A stretch of 64,000 nucleotides of DNA. Source: Serripes groenlandicus. Taxonomy: Eukaryota > Mollusca > Bivalvia > Cardiida > Cardiidae. Under the pieces are notes generated by a model. The model saw only the letters and a program-made list of their open reading frames with translations, searched no databases and was not told the DNA's origin. Positions 23,983-38,526 of the stretch are shown here, in pieces. Location: contig JASEVX010000351.1 of the NCBI GenBank assembly GCA_031761405.1, forward strand, positions 1 to 64,000, read 5' to 3'. Position numbers and translations under genes: made by a program. Position 1 is the first letter of the stretch, and the number at the start of each line of letters is the position of its first letter.

Positions 23983-25934
23983 GTAATAACACATTATTTG
24001 GGAGTCAATAAGAACAATTAATATAGATACAATTATTTATTTTAACTAAATTATGGTATTGGAATATATTTGGCTGCGGCTTCCTATATTTAACATTTAT
24101 ATTATACAATAAAGTTATATTAAATAATAAACATTAACAAAATAGGTCGCCTTTAAATTGCATTTGGCCGACCACAAAACCTCCAACAATTGAGGTGAAA
24201 CAAAACACAAGACCTCCACTTGAGGTACAAATAATTCAAAAAGCCACAATATTGGCTTAAATATCAATGTTCAATAAAATATTCCAATCTTTCACAGTTT
24301 TAAATTTACACAGTCACTAGAACTTTATAAAATGTTAAAGGCTTTATGAAATCAGTACACATGTGTAAGAGACCGATCCTGGGTTAGCAGAAGTACGACT
24401 CATCACATATTAATCGCTGAATGCCTTCTGTAAACGGGTGATCCACAACCGAGGAAGCCGCGCCGTAGGTTAGAGCAGATACACAAATAATTCCCCCAAT
24501 AGGTGTAACCAAGTAGTTGAACCTGAAATGAGCGAAAACAAAGCAGTATCCGAACAATTTAAACACATGATAATGGGAGTGGTGGGTGGGTATTTTAATT
24601 AACAAACTTTTAAGAAATGATTTGCAGCCTTCTTTGACGAATTTGACCGGAAAAGAACGTTTGCGATGCGTTATGTACACACGTACGTAATACTCTCAAA
24701 TCAAAGCACTGTAAATACCGATAGGTATATCCCCCAAATAACATCTGCTATTTATTAGTCATAACAGCCATTATATCATATGTTTTGTTTGTGTGGTTAA
24801 CATTTAACAATTTCTGTTTTCCCAATATTTATTTAAAATATAACTCCTCTGCAAATCATTCCAACTGTGGTCATACTCAGGTATATTGTCCTATTTGTAT
24901 ATATCAATGAATGTGGCAATACAACTGCATGTGGTGATAATGCATCCAGTACTAACACAGAAGGCAGTTATTTTTGTGTCTGTTATGAAGGGTATACTGA
25001 GGAATGGAATAGTATGTAAAGGAATAAATGCGTATTTACCTTAATTATAAATGTGTACGGTCGTGTATTTACTGTTAAATCTAAATGTGTGCAAGTATGT
25101 TCCTGCATTTATCTTAAATATACAAGTGTACAAGTATGATCGCGTATTTGCCTTAAAGATACATGTGTTCATTATGTAATTACTGTTAAATATAATTATG
25201 TGCAGGTAAAACAGTGCATTTGATGTTAAATATAAATGAAATGAAATGAATGATATTGTAATATAAGGCCTCCAGTCCAGGTTGTTGGTGCTTCTGTGGT
25301 AGCGTTTTTGGTTGTTGGGGCCAGTTTTTAGCGTGTATGGTTGTTGGTGCTATTAATACTTAATAGAATGTTGTTAATGAATGTGTATTGATAAAGCTTT
25401 CTATAAAACCAAACGTTTCTTTTAGAGAAGAATTTTTAAAGCACTGTTGGAAGGAATAAAATGCTCAAAACGATCAACTTCTCGACGTGTTGATGTTAAA
25501 AGTAATCGTTGTGCTTCGTGTGCTAATGTAGTATGTTATTTGAAGATTAAGTATTCAGTTTTATATGGTACCATTGTAGTGTTTTTCATTGCACATGCAC
25601 ATATTGTCATTTCATTGCGTTGATTGTGTAATACATAATCGTTCGATTTTAAGATTTACTGAGACAGCCCCGTGCATAGGTTTACCTCTGCTATATCAGG
25701 ATATTATAAGTATGCATCTTTATGGAAATGGCTAATCATATTTGAAAAGTAACTGTCATTGAAAACGTTAATCTAGAAATAAGTATTTGACTCAACAAAG
25801 GCATACAATTCATTAAAAAATAATGACTCAATAATGACGCATTGAACTAAAATTAACGATAACGATTATTTCATCTGTACACAATTTATATTAATGATGA
25901 AAGCTAATTTACCTATAATCTATTTTATTTAAAG

Positions 25935-26060
25935 ATGTGGATGAGTGTCTGGACCCACAACTGAATAACTGCAGTACTAACGCCACGTGTACCAATATCG
26001 ATGGAGGTTTTGAATGTGCATGTAATGATGGATTTAACGGAACAGGAACAGTTTGTGCAG
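25935..26060 (+). CDS. cbEGF domain exon, U11
   Basis: Consensus exon in unit 24325-26402. I noticed no private change in this unit, so it can serve as a reference copy. Confidence 0.85.
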
Positions 26061-28011
26061 GTAATAACACATTATTTGGGAGTCAATAAGAACAATTAAT
26101 ATAGATAAAATTATTTATTTTAACTAAATTATGGTATTGGAATATATTTGGCTGCGGCTTCCTATATTTAACATTTATATTATACAATAAAGTTCTATTA
26201 AATAATAAACATTAACAAAATAGGTCGCCTTTAAATTGCATTTGGCCGACCACAAAACCTCCAACAATTGAGGTGAAACAAAACACAAGACCTCCACTTG
26301 AGGTACAAATAATTCAAAAAGCCACAATATTGGCTTAAATATCAATGTTCAATAAAATATTCCAATCTTTCACAGTTTTAAATTTACACAGTCACTAGAA
26401 CTTTATAAAATGTTAAAGGCTTTATGAAATCAGTACACATGTGTAAGAGACCGATCCTGGGTTAGCAGAAGTACGACTCATCACATATTAATCGCTGAAT
26501 GCCTTCTGTAAACGGGTGATCCACAACCGAGGAAGCCGCGCCGTAGGTTAGAGCAGATACACAAATAATTCCCCCAATAGGTGTAACCAAGTAGTTGAAC
26601 CTGAAATGAGCGAAAACAAAGCAGTATCCGAACAATTTAAACACATGATAATGGGAGTGGTGGGTGGGTATTTTAATTAACAAACTTTTAAGAAATGATT
26701 TGCAGCCTTCTTTGACGAATTTGACCGGAAAAGAACGTTTGCGATGCGTTATGTACACACGTACGTAATACTCTCAAATCAAAGCACTGTAAATACCGAT
26801 AGGTATATCCCCCAAATAACATCTGCTATTTATTAGTCATAACAGCCATTATATCATATGTTTTGTTTGTGTGGTTAACATTTAACAATTACTGTTTTCC
26901 CAATATTTATTTAAAATATAACTCCTCTGCAAATCATTCCAACTGTGGTCATACTCAGGTATATTGTCCTATTTGTATATATCAATGAATGTGGCAATAC
27001 AACTGCATGTGGTGATAATGCATCCAGTACTAACACAGAAGGCAGTTATTTTTGTGTCTGTTATGAAGGGTATACTGAGGAATGGAATAGTATGTAAAGG
27101 AATAAATGCGTATTTACCTTAATTATAAATGTGTACGGTCGTGTATTTACTGTTAAATCTAAATGTGTGCAAGTATGTTCCTGCATTTATCTTAAATATA
27201 CAAGTGTACAAGTATGATCGCGTATTTGCCTTAAAGATACATGTGTTCATTATGTAATTACTGTTAAATATAATTATGTGCAGGTAAAACAGTGCATTTG
27301 ATGTTAAATATAAATGAAATGAAATGAATGATATTGTAATGTAAGGCCTCCAGTCCAGGTTGTTGGTGCTTCTGTGGTAGCGTTTTTGGTTGTTGGGGCC
27401 AGTTTTTAGCGTGTATGGTTGTTGGTGCTATTAATACTTAATAGAATGTTGTTAATGAATGTGTATTGATAAAGCTTTCTATAAAACCAAACGTTTCTTT
27501 TAGAGAAGAATTTTTAAAGCACTGTTGGAAGGAATAAAATGCTCAAAACGATCAACTTCTCGACGTGTTGATGTTAAAAGTAATCGTTGTGCTTCGTGTG
27601 CTAATGTAGTATGTTATTTGAAGATTAAGTATTCAGTTTTATATGGTACCATTGTAGTGTTTTTCATTGCACATGCACATATTGTCATTTCATTGCGTTG
27701 ATTGTGTAATACATAATCGTTCGATTTTAAGATTTACTGAGACAGCCCCGTGCATAGGTTTACCTCTGCTATATCAGGATATTATAAGTATGCATCTTTA
27801 TGGAAATGGCTATTATATTTGAAAAGTAACTGTCATTGAAAACGTTAATCTAGAAATAAGTATTTTGCTCAACAAAGGCATACAATTCATTAAAAAATAA
27901 TGACTCAATAATGACGCATTGAACTAAAATTAACGATAACGATTATTTCATCTGTACACAATTTATATTAATGATGAAAGCTAATTTACCTATAATCTAT
28001 TTTATTTAAAG

Positions 28012-28137
28012 ATGTGGATGAGTGTCTGGACCCACAACTGAATAACTGCAGTACTAACGCCACGTGTACCAATATCGATGGAGGTTTTGAATGTGCATGT
28101 AATGATGGATTTAACGGAACAGGAACAGTTTGTGCAG
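28012..28137 (+). CDS. cbEGF domain exon, U12
   Basis: Consensus exon. Unit 26403-28479 carries four of the five U9/U17 markers (not CGCCGAAT) and a private TAATGTAAGG near 27337. Confidence 0.85.
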
Positions 28138-30089
28138 GTAATAACACATTATTTGGGAGTCAATAAGAACAATTAATATAGATAAAATTATTTATTTTAA
28201 CTAAATTATGGTATTGGAATATATTTGGCTGCGGCTTCCTATATTTAACATTTATATTATACAATAAAGTTCTATTAAATAATAAACATTAACAAAATAG
28301 GTCGCCTTTAAATTGCATTTGGCCGACCACAAAACCTCCAACAATTGAGGTGAAAGAAAACACAAGACCTCCACTTGAGGTACAAATAATTCAAAAAGCC
28401 ACAATATTGGCTTAAATATCAATGTTCAATAAAATATTCCAATCTTTCACAGTTTTAAATTTACACAGTCACTAGAACTTTATAAAATGTTAAAGGCTTT
28501 ATGAAATCAGTACACATGTGTAAGAGACCGATCCTGGGTTAGCAGAAGTACGACTCATCACATATTAATCGCTGAATGCCTTCTGTAAACGGGTGATCCA
28601 CAACCGAGGAAGCCGCGCCGTAGGTTAGAGCAGATACACAAATAATTCCCCCAATAGGTGTAACCAAGTAGTTGAACCTGAAATGAGCGAAAACAAAGCA
28701 GTATCCGAACAATTTAAACACATGATAATGGGAGTGGTGGGTGGGTATTTTAATTAACAAACTTTTAAGAAATGATTTGCAGCCTTCTTTGACGAATTTG
28801 ACCGGAAAAGAACGTTTGCGATGCGTTATGTACACACGTACGTAATACTCTCAAATCAAAGCACTGTAAATACCGATAGGTATATCCCCCAAATAACATC
28901 TGCTATTTATTAGTCATAACAGCCATTATATCATATGTTTTGTTTGTGTGGTTAACATTTAACAATTTCTGTTTTCCCAATATTTATTTAAAATATAACT
29001 CCTCTGCAAATCATTCCAACTGTGGTCATACTCAGGTATATTGTCCTATTTGTATATATCAATGAATGTGGCAATACAACTGCATGTGGTGATAATGCAT
29101 CCAGTACTAACACAGAAGGCAGTTATTTTTGTGTCTGTTATGAAGGGTATACTGAGGAATGGAATAGTATGTAAAGGAATAAATGCGTATTTACCTTAAT
29201 TATAAATGTGTACGGTCGTGTATTTACTGTTAAATCTAAATGTGTGCAAGTATGTTCCTGCATTTATCTTAAATATACAAGTGTACAAGTATGATCGCGT
29301 ATTTGCCTTAAAGATACATGTGTTCATTATGTAATTACTGTTAAATATAATTATGTGCAGGTAAAACAGTGCATTTGATGTTAAATATAAATGAAATGAA
29401 ATGAATGATATTGTAATATAAGGCCTCCAGTCCAGGTTGTTGGTGCTTCTGTGGTAGCGTTTTTGGTTGTTGGGGCCAGTTTTTAGCGTGTATGGTTGTT
29501 GGTGCTATTAATACTTAATAGAATGTTGTTAATGAATGTGTATTGATAAAGCTTTCTATAAAACCAAACGTTTCTTTTAGAGAAGAATTTTTAAAGCACT
29601 GTTGGAAGGAATAAAATGCTCAAAACGATCAACTTCTCGACGTGTTGATGTTAAAAGTAATCGTTGTGCTTCGTGTGCTAATGTAGTATGTTATTTGAAG
29701 ATTAAGTATTCAGTTTTATATGGTACCATTGTAGTGTTTTTCATTGCACATGCACATATTGTCATTTCATTGCGTTGATTGTGTAATACATAATCGTTCG
29801 ATTTTAAGATTTACTGAGACAGCCCCGTGCATAGGTTTACCTCTGCTATATCAGGATATTATAAGTATGCATCTTTATGGAAATGGCTAATCATATTTGA
29901 AAAGTAACTGTCATTGAAAACGTTAATCTAGAAATAAGTATTTGACTCAACAAAGGCATACAATTCATTAAAAAATAATGACTCAATAATGACGCATTGA
30001 ACTAAAATTAACGATAACGATTATTTCATCTGTACACAATTTATATTAATGATGAAAGCTAATTTACCTATAATCTATTTTATTTAAAG

Positions 30090-30215
30090 ATGTGGATGAG
30101 TGTCTGGACCCACAACTGAATAACTGCAGTACTAACGCCACGTGTACCAATATCGATGGAGGTTTTGAATGTGCATGTAATGATGGATTTAACGGAACAG
30201 GAACAGTTTGTGCAG
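30090..30215 (+). CDS. cbEGF domain exon, U13
   Basis: Consensus exon in unit 28480-30557, with no private variants noticed. It follows U12 as U10 follows U9, without sharing U10's markers. Confidence 0.85.
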
Positions 30216-32167
30216 GTAATAACACATTATTTGGGAGTCAATAAGAACAATTAATATAGATAAAATTATTTATTTTAACTAAATTATGGTATTGGAATAT
30301 ATTTGGCTGCGGCTTCCTATATTTAACATTTATATTATACAATAAAGTTCTATTAAATAATAAACATTAACAAAATAGGTCGCCTTTAAATTGCATTTGG
30401 CCGACCACAAAACCTCCAACAATTGAGGTGAAACAAAACACAAGACCTCCACTTGAGGTACAAATAATTCAAAAAGCCACAATATTGGCTTAAATATCAA
30501 TGTTCAATAAAATATTCCAATCTTTCACAGTTTTAAATTTACACAGTCACTAGAACTTTATAAAATGTTAAAGGCTTTATGAAATCAGTACACATGTGTA
30601 AGAGACCGATCCTGGGTTAGCAGAAGTACGACTCATCACATATTAATCGCTGAATGCCTTCTGTAAACGGGTGATCCACAACCGAGGAAGCCGCGCCGTA
30701 GGTTAGAGCAGATACACAAATAATTCCCCCAATAGGTGTAACCAAGTAGTTGAACCTGAAATGAGCGAAAACAAAGCAGTATCCGAACAATTTAAACACA
30801 TGATAATGGGAATGGTGGGTGGGTATTTTAATTAACAAACTTTTAAGAAATGATTTGCAGCCTTCTTTGACGAATTTGACCGGAAAAGAACGTTTGCGAT
30901 GCGTTATGTACACACGTACGTAATACTCTCAAATCAAAGCACTGTAAATACCGATAGGTATATCCCCCAAATAACATCTGCTATTTATTAGTCATAACAG
31001 CCATTATATCATATGTTTTGTTTGTGTGGTTAACATTTAACAATTTCTGTTTTCCCAATATTTATTTAAAATATAACTCCTCTGCAAATCATTCCAACTG
31101 TGGTCATACTCAGGTATATTGTCCTATTTGTATATATCAATGAATGTGGCAATACAACTGCATGTGGTGATAATGCATCCAGTACTAACACAGAAGGCAG
31201 TTATTTTTGTGTCTGTTATGAAGGGTATACTGAGGAATGGAATAGTATGTAAAGGAATAAATGCGTATTTACCTTAATTATAAATGTGTACGGTCGTGTA
31301 TTTACTGTTAAATCTAAATGTGTGCAAGTATGTTCCTGCATTTATCTTAAATATACAAGTGTACAAGTATGATCGCGTATTTGCCTTAAAGATACATGTG
31401 TTCATTATGTAATTACTGTTAAATATAATTATGTGCAGGTAAAACAGTGCATTTGATGTTAAATATAAATGAAATGAAATGAATGATATTGTAATATAAG
31501 GCCTCCAGTCCAGGTTGTTGGTGCTTCTGTGGTAGCGTTTTTGGTTGTTGGGGCCAGTTTTTAGCGTGTATGGTTGTTGGTGCTATTAATACTTAATAGA
31601 ATGTTGTTAATGAATGTGTATTGATAAAGCTTTCTATAAAACCAAACGTTTCTTTTAGAGAAGAATTTTTAAAGCACTGTTGGAAGGAATAAAATGCTCA
31701 AAACGATCAACTTCTCGACGTGTTGATGTTAAAAGTAATCGTTGTGCTTCGTGTGCTAATGTAGTATGTTATTTGAAGATTAAGTATTCAGTTTTATATG
31801 GTACCATTGTAGTGTTTTTCATTGCACATGCACATATTGTCATTTCATTGCGTTGATTGTGTAATACATAATCGTTCGATTTTAAGATTTACTGAGACAG
31901 CCCCGTGCATAGGTTTACCTCTGCTATATCAGGATATTATAAGTATGCATCTTTATGGAAATGGCTAATCATATTTGAAAAGTAACTGTCATTGAAAACG
32001 TTAATCTAGAAATAAGTATTTGACTCAACAAAGGCATACAATTCATTAAAAAATAATGACTCAATAATGACGCATTGAACTAAAATTAACGATAACGATT
32101 ATTTCATCTGTACACAATTTATATTAATGATGAAAGCTAATTTACCTATAATCTATTTTATTTAAAG

Positions 32168-32293
32168 ATGTGGATGAGTGTCTGGACCCACAACTGAATA
32201 ACTGCAGTACTAACGCCACGTGTACCAATATCGATGGAGGTTTTGAATGTGCATGTAATGATGGATTTAACGGAACAGGAACAGTTTGTGCAG
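32168..32293 (+). CDS. cbEGF domain exon, U14
   Basis: Consensus exon. Unit 30558-32635 has GGGAATGGTGG near 30788 (silent in the minus frame), shared only with U16 and V7. Confidence 0.85.
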
Positions 32294-34245
32294 GTAATAA
32301 CACATTATTTGGGAGTCAATAAGAACAATTAATATAGATAAAATTATTTATTTTAACTAAATTATGGTATTGGAATATATTTGGCTGCGGCTTCCTATAT
32401 TTAACATTTATATTATACAATAAAGTTCTATTAAATAATAAACATTAACAAAATAGGTCGCCTTTAAATTGCATTTGGCCGACCACAAAACCTCCAACAA
32501 TTGAGGTGAAACAAAACACAAGACCTCCACTTGAGGTACAAATAATTCAAAAAGCCACAATATTGGCTTAAATATCAATGTTCAATAAAATATTCCAATC
32601 TTTCACAGTTTTAAATTTACACAGTCACTAGAACTTTATAAAATGTTAAAGGCTTTATGAAATCAGTACACATGTGTAAGAGACCGATCCTGGGTTAGCA
32701 GAAGTACGACTCATCACATATTAATCGCCGAATGCCTTCTGTAAACGGGTGATCCACAACCGAGGAAGCCGCGCCGTAGGTTAGAGCAGATACACAAATA
32801 ATTCCCCCAATAGGTGTAACCAAGTAGTTGAACCTGAAATGAGCGAAAACAAAGCAGTATCCGAACAATTTAAACACATGATAATGGGAGTGGTGGGTGG
32901 GTATTTTAATTAACAAACTTTTAAGAAATGATTTGCAGCCTTCTTTGACGAATTTGACCGGAAAAGAACGTTTGCGATGCGTTATGTACACACGTACGTA
33001 ATACTCTCAAATCAAAGCACTGTAAATACCGATAGGTATATCCCCCAAATAACATCTGCTATTTATTAGTCATAACAGCCATTATATCATATGTTTTGTT
33101 TGTGTGGTTAACATTTAACAATTTCTGTTTTCCCAATATTTATTTAAAATATAACTCCTCTGCAAATCATTCCAACTGTGGTCATACTCAGGTATATTGT
33201 CCTATTTGTATATATCAATGAATGTGGCAATACAACTGCATGTGGTGATAATGCATCCAGTACTAACACAGAAGGCAGTTATTTTTGTGTCTGTTATGAA
33301 GGGTATACTGAGGAATGGAATAGTATGTAAAGGAATAAATGCGTATTTACCTTAATTATAAATGTGTACGGTCGTGTATTTACTGTTAAATCTAAATGTG
33401 TGCAAGTATGTTCCTGCATTTATCTTAAATATACAAGTGTACAAGTATGATCGCGTATTTGCCTTAAAGATACATGTGTTCATTATGTAATTACTGTTAA
33501 ATATAATTATGTGCAGGTAAAACAGTGCATTTGATGTTAAATATAAATGAAATGAAATGAATGATATTGTAATATAAGGCCTCCAGTCCAGGTTGTTGGT
33601 GCTTCTGTGGTAGCGTTTTTGGTTGTTGGGGCCAGTTTTTAGCGTGTATGGTTGTTGGTGCTATTAATACTTAATAGAATGTTGTTAATGAATGTGTATT
33701 GATAAAGCTTTCTATAAAACCAAACGTTTCTTTTAGAGAAGAATTTTTAAAGCACTGTTGGAAGGAATAAAATGCTCAAAACGATCAACTTCTCGACGTG
33801 TTGATGTTAAAAGTAATCGTTGTGCTTCGTGTGCTAATGTAGTATGTTATTTGAAGATTAAGTATTCAGTTTTATATGGTACCATTGTAGTGTTTTTCAT
33901 TGCACATGCACATATTGTCATTTCATTGCGTTGATTGTGTAATACATAATCGTTCGATTTTAAGATTTACTGAGACAGCCCCGTGCATAGGTTTACCTCT
34001 GCTATATCAGGATATTATAAGTATGCATCTTTATGGAAATGGCTAATCATATTTGAAAAGTAACTGTCATTGAAAACGTTAATCTAGAAATAAGTATTTG
34101 ACTCAACAAAGGCATACAATTCATTAAAAAATAATGACTCAATAATGACGCATTGAACTAAAATTAACGATAACGATTATTTCATCTGTACACAATTTAT
34201 ATTAATGATGAAAGCTAATTTACCTATAATCTATTTTATTTAAAG

Positions 34246-34371
34246 ATGTGGATGAGTGTCTGGACCCACAACTGAATAACTGCAGTACTAACGCCACGTG
34301 TACCAATATCGATGGAGGTTTTGAATGTGCATGTAATGATGGATTTAACGGAACAGGAACAGTTTGTGCAG
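34246..34371 (+). CDS. cbEGF domain exon, U15
   Basis: Consensus exon. Unit 32636-34713 has CGCCGAAT near 32727, as in U9 and U17, but none of their other markers. Confidence 0.85.
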
Positions 34372-36323
34372 GTAATAACACATTATTTGGGAGTCAATAA
34401 GAACAATTAATATAGATAAAATTATTTATTTTAACTAAATTATGGTATTGGAATATATTTGGCTGCGGCTTCCTATATTTAACATTTATATTATACAATA
34501 AAGTTCTATTAAATAATAAACATTAACAAAATAGGTCGCCTTTAAATTGCATTTGGCCGACCACAAAACCTCCAACAATTGAGGTGAAACAAAACACAAG
34601 ACCTCCACTTGAGGTACAAATAATTCAAAAAGCCACAATATTGGCTTAAATATCAATGTTCAATAAAATATTCCAATCTTTCACAGTTTTAAATTTACAC
34701 AGTCACTAGAACTTTATAAAATGTTAAAGGCTTTATGAAATCAGTACACATGTGTAAGAGACCGATCCTGGGTTAGCAGAAGTACGACTCATCACATATT
34801 AATCGCTGAATGCCTTCTGTAAACGGGTGATCCACAACCGAGGAAGCCGCGCCGTAGGTTAGAGCAGATACACAAATAATTCCCCCAATAGGTGTAACCA
34901 AGTAGTTGAACCTGAAATGAGCGAAAACAAAGCAGTATCCGAACAATTTAAACACATGATAATGGGAATGGTGGGTGGGTATTTTAATTAACAAACTTTT
35001 AAGAAATGATTTGCAGCCTTCTTTGACGAATTTGACCGGAAAAGAACGTTTGCGATGCGTTATGTACACACGTACGTAATACTCTCAAATCAAAGCACTG
35101 TAAATACCGATAGGTATATCCCCCAAATAACATCTGCTATTTATTAGTCATAACAGCCATTATATCATATGTTTTGTTTGTGTGGTTAACATTTAACAAT
35201 TTCTGTTTTCCCAATATTTATTTAAAATATAACTCCTCTGCAAATCATTCCAACTGTGGTCATACTCAGGTATATTGTCCTATTTGTATATATCAATGAA
35301 TGTGGCAATACAACTGCATGTGGTGATAATGCATCCAGTACTAACACAGAAGGCAGTTATTTTTGTGTCTGTTATGAAGGGTATACTGAGGAATGGAATA
35401 GTATGTAAAGGAATAAATGCGTATTTACCTTAATTATAAATGTGTACGGTCGTGTATTTACTGTTAAATCTAAATGTGTGCAAGTATGTTCCTGCATTTA
35501 TCTTAAATATACAAGTGTACAAGTATGATCGCGTATTTGCCTTAAAGATACATGTGTTCATTATGTAATTACTGTTAAATATAATTATGTGCAGGTAAAA
35601 CAGTGCATTTGATGTTAAATATAAATGAAATGAAATGAATGATATTGTAATATAAGGCCTCCAGTCCAGGTTGTTGGTGCTTCTGTGGTAGCGTTTTTGG
35701 TTGTTGGGGCCAGTTTTTAGCGTGTATGGTTGTTGGTGCTATTAATACTTAATAGAATGTTGTTAATGAATGTGTATTGATAAAGCTTTCTATAAAACCA
35801 AACGTTTCTTTTAGAGAAGAATTTTTAAAGCACTGTTGGAAGGAATAAAATGCTCAAAACGATCAACTTCTCGACGTGTTGATGTTAAAAGTAATCGTTG
35901 TGCTTCGTGTGCTAATGTAGTATGTTATTTGAAGATTAAGTATTCAGTTTTATATGGTACCATTGTAGTGTTTTTCATTGCACATGCACATATTGTCATT
36001 TCATTGCGTTGATTGTGTAATACATAATCGTTCGATTTTAAGATTTACTGAGACAGCCCCGTGCATAGGTTTACCTCTGCTATATCAGGATATTATAAGT
36101 ATGCATCTTTATGGAAATGGCTAATCATATTTGAAAAGTAACTGTCATTGAAAACGTTAATCTAGAAATAAGTATTTGACTCAACAAAGGCATACAATTC
36201 ATTAAAAAATAATGACTCAATAATGACGCATTGAACTAAAATTAACGATAACGATTATTTCATCTGTACACAATTTATATTAATGATGAAAGCTAATTTA
36301 CCTATAATCTATTTTATTTAAAG

Positions 36324-36449
36324 ATGTGGATGAGTGTCTGGACCCACAACTGAATAACTGCAGTACTAACGCCACGTGTACCAATATCGATGGAGGTTTT
36401 GAATGTGCATGTAATGATGGATTTAACGGAACAGGAACAGTTTGTGCAG
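36324..36449 (+). CDS. cbEGF domain exon, U16
   Basis: Consensus exon. Unit 34714-36791 repeats the U14 marker GGGAATGGTGG near 34964, two units away from U14. Confidence 0.85.
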
Positions 36450-38400
36450 GTAATAACACATTATTTGGGAGTCAATAAGAACAATTAATATAGATAAAAT
36501 TATTTATTTTAACTAAATTATGGTATTGGAATATATTTGGCTGCGGCTTCCTATATTTAACATTTATATTATACAATAAAGTTCTATTAAATAATAAACA
36601 TTAACAAAATAGGTCGCCTTTAAATTGCATTTGGCCGACCACAAAACCTCCAACAATTGAGGTGAAACAAAACACAAGACCTCCACTTGAGGTACAAATA
36701 ATTCAAAAAGCCACAATATTGGCTTAAATATCAATGTTCAATAAAATATTCCAATCTTTCACAGTTTTAAATTTACACAGTCACTAGAACTTTATAAAAT
36801 GTTAAAGGCTTTATGAAATCAGTACACATGTGTAAGAGACCGATCCTGGGTTAGCAGAAGTACGACTCATCACATATTAATCGCCGAATGCCTTCTGTAA
36901 ACGGGTGATCCACAACCGAGGAAGCCGCGCCGTAGGTTAGAGCAGATACACAAATAATTCCCCCAATAGGTGTAACCAAGTAGTTGAACCTGAAATGAGC
37001 GAAAACAAAGCAGTATCCGAACAATTTAAACACATGATAATGGGAGTGGTGGGTGGGTATTTTAATTAACAAACTTTTAAGAAATGATTTGCAGCCTTCT
37101 TTGACGAATTTGACCGGAAAAGAACGTTTGCGATGCGTTATGTACACACGTACGTAATACTCTCAAATCAAAGCACTGTAAATACCGATAGGTATATCCC
37201 CCAAATAACATCTGCTATTTATTAGTCATAACAGCCATTATATCATATGTTTTGTTTGTGTGGTTAACATTTAACAATTACTGTTTTCCCAATATTTATT
37301 TAAAATATAACTCCTCTGCAAATCATTCCAACTGTGGTCATACTCAGGTATATTGTCCTATTTGTATATATCAATGAATGTGGCAATACAACTGCATGTG
37401 GTGATAATGCATCCAGTACTAACACAGAAGGCAGTTATTTTTGTGTCTGTTATGAAGGGTATACTGAGGAATGGAATAGTATGTAAAGGAATAAATGCGT
37501 ATTTACCTTAATTATAAATGTGTACGGTCGTGTATTTACTGTTAAATCTAAATGTGTGCAAGTATGTTCCTGCATTTATCTTAAATATACAAGTGTACAA
37601 GTATGATCGCGTATTTGCCTTAAAGATACATGTGTTCATTATGTAATTACTGTTAAATATAATTATGTGCAGGTAAAACAGTGCATTTGATGTTAAATAT
37701 AAATGAAATGAAATGAATGATATTGTAATATAAGGCCTCCAGTCCAGGTTGTTGGTGCTTCTGTGGTAGCGTTTTTGGTTGTTGGGGCCAGTTTTTAGCG
37801 TGTATGGTTGTTGGTGCTATTAATACTTAATAGAATGTTGTTAATGAATGTGTATTGATAAAGCTTTCTATAAAACCAAACGTTTCTTTTAGAGAAGAAT
37901 TTTTAAAGCACTGTTGGAAGGAATAAAATGCTCAAAACGATCAACTTCTCGACGTGTTGATGTTAAAAGTAATCGTTGTGCTTCGTGTGCTAATGTAGTA
38001 TGTTATTTGAAGATTAAGTATTCAGTTTTATATGGTACCATTGTAGTGTTTTTCATTGCACATGCACATATTGTCATTTCATTGCGTTGATTGTGTAATA
38101 CATAATCGTTCGATTTTAAGATTTACTGAGACAGCCCCGTGCATAGGTTTACCTCTGCTATATCAGGATATTATAAGTATGCATCTTTATGGAAATGGCT
38201 ATTATATTTGAAAAGTAACTGTCATTGAAAACGTTAATCTAGAAATAAGTATTTTGCTCAACAAAGGCATACAATTCATTAAAAAATAATGACTCAATAA
38301 TGACGCATTGAACTAAAATTAACGATAACGATTATTTCATCTGTACACAATTTATATTAATGATGAAAGCTAATTTACCTATAATCTATTTTATTTAAAG

Positions 38401-38526
38401 ATGTGGATGAGTGTCTGGACCCACAACTGAATAACTGCAGTACTAACGCCACGTGTACCAATATCGATGGAGGTTTTGAATGTGCATGTAATGATGGATT
38501 TAACGGAACAGGAACAGTTTGTGCAG
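38401..38526 (+). CDS. cbEGF domain exon, U17
   Basis: Consensus exon. Unit 36792-38868 has the full U9 haplotype, from CGCCGAAT near 36883 to GAAAGAAAAC near 38742. Confidence 0.85.
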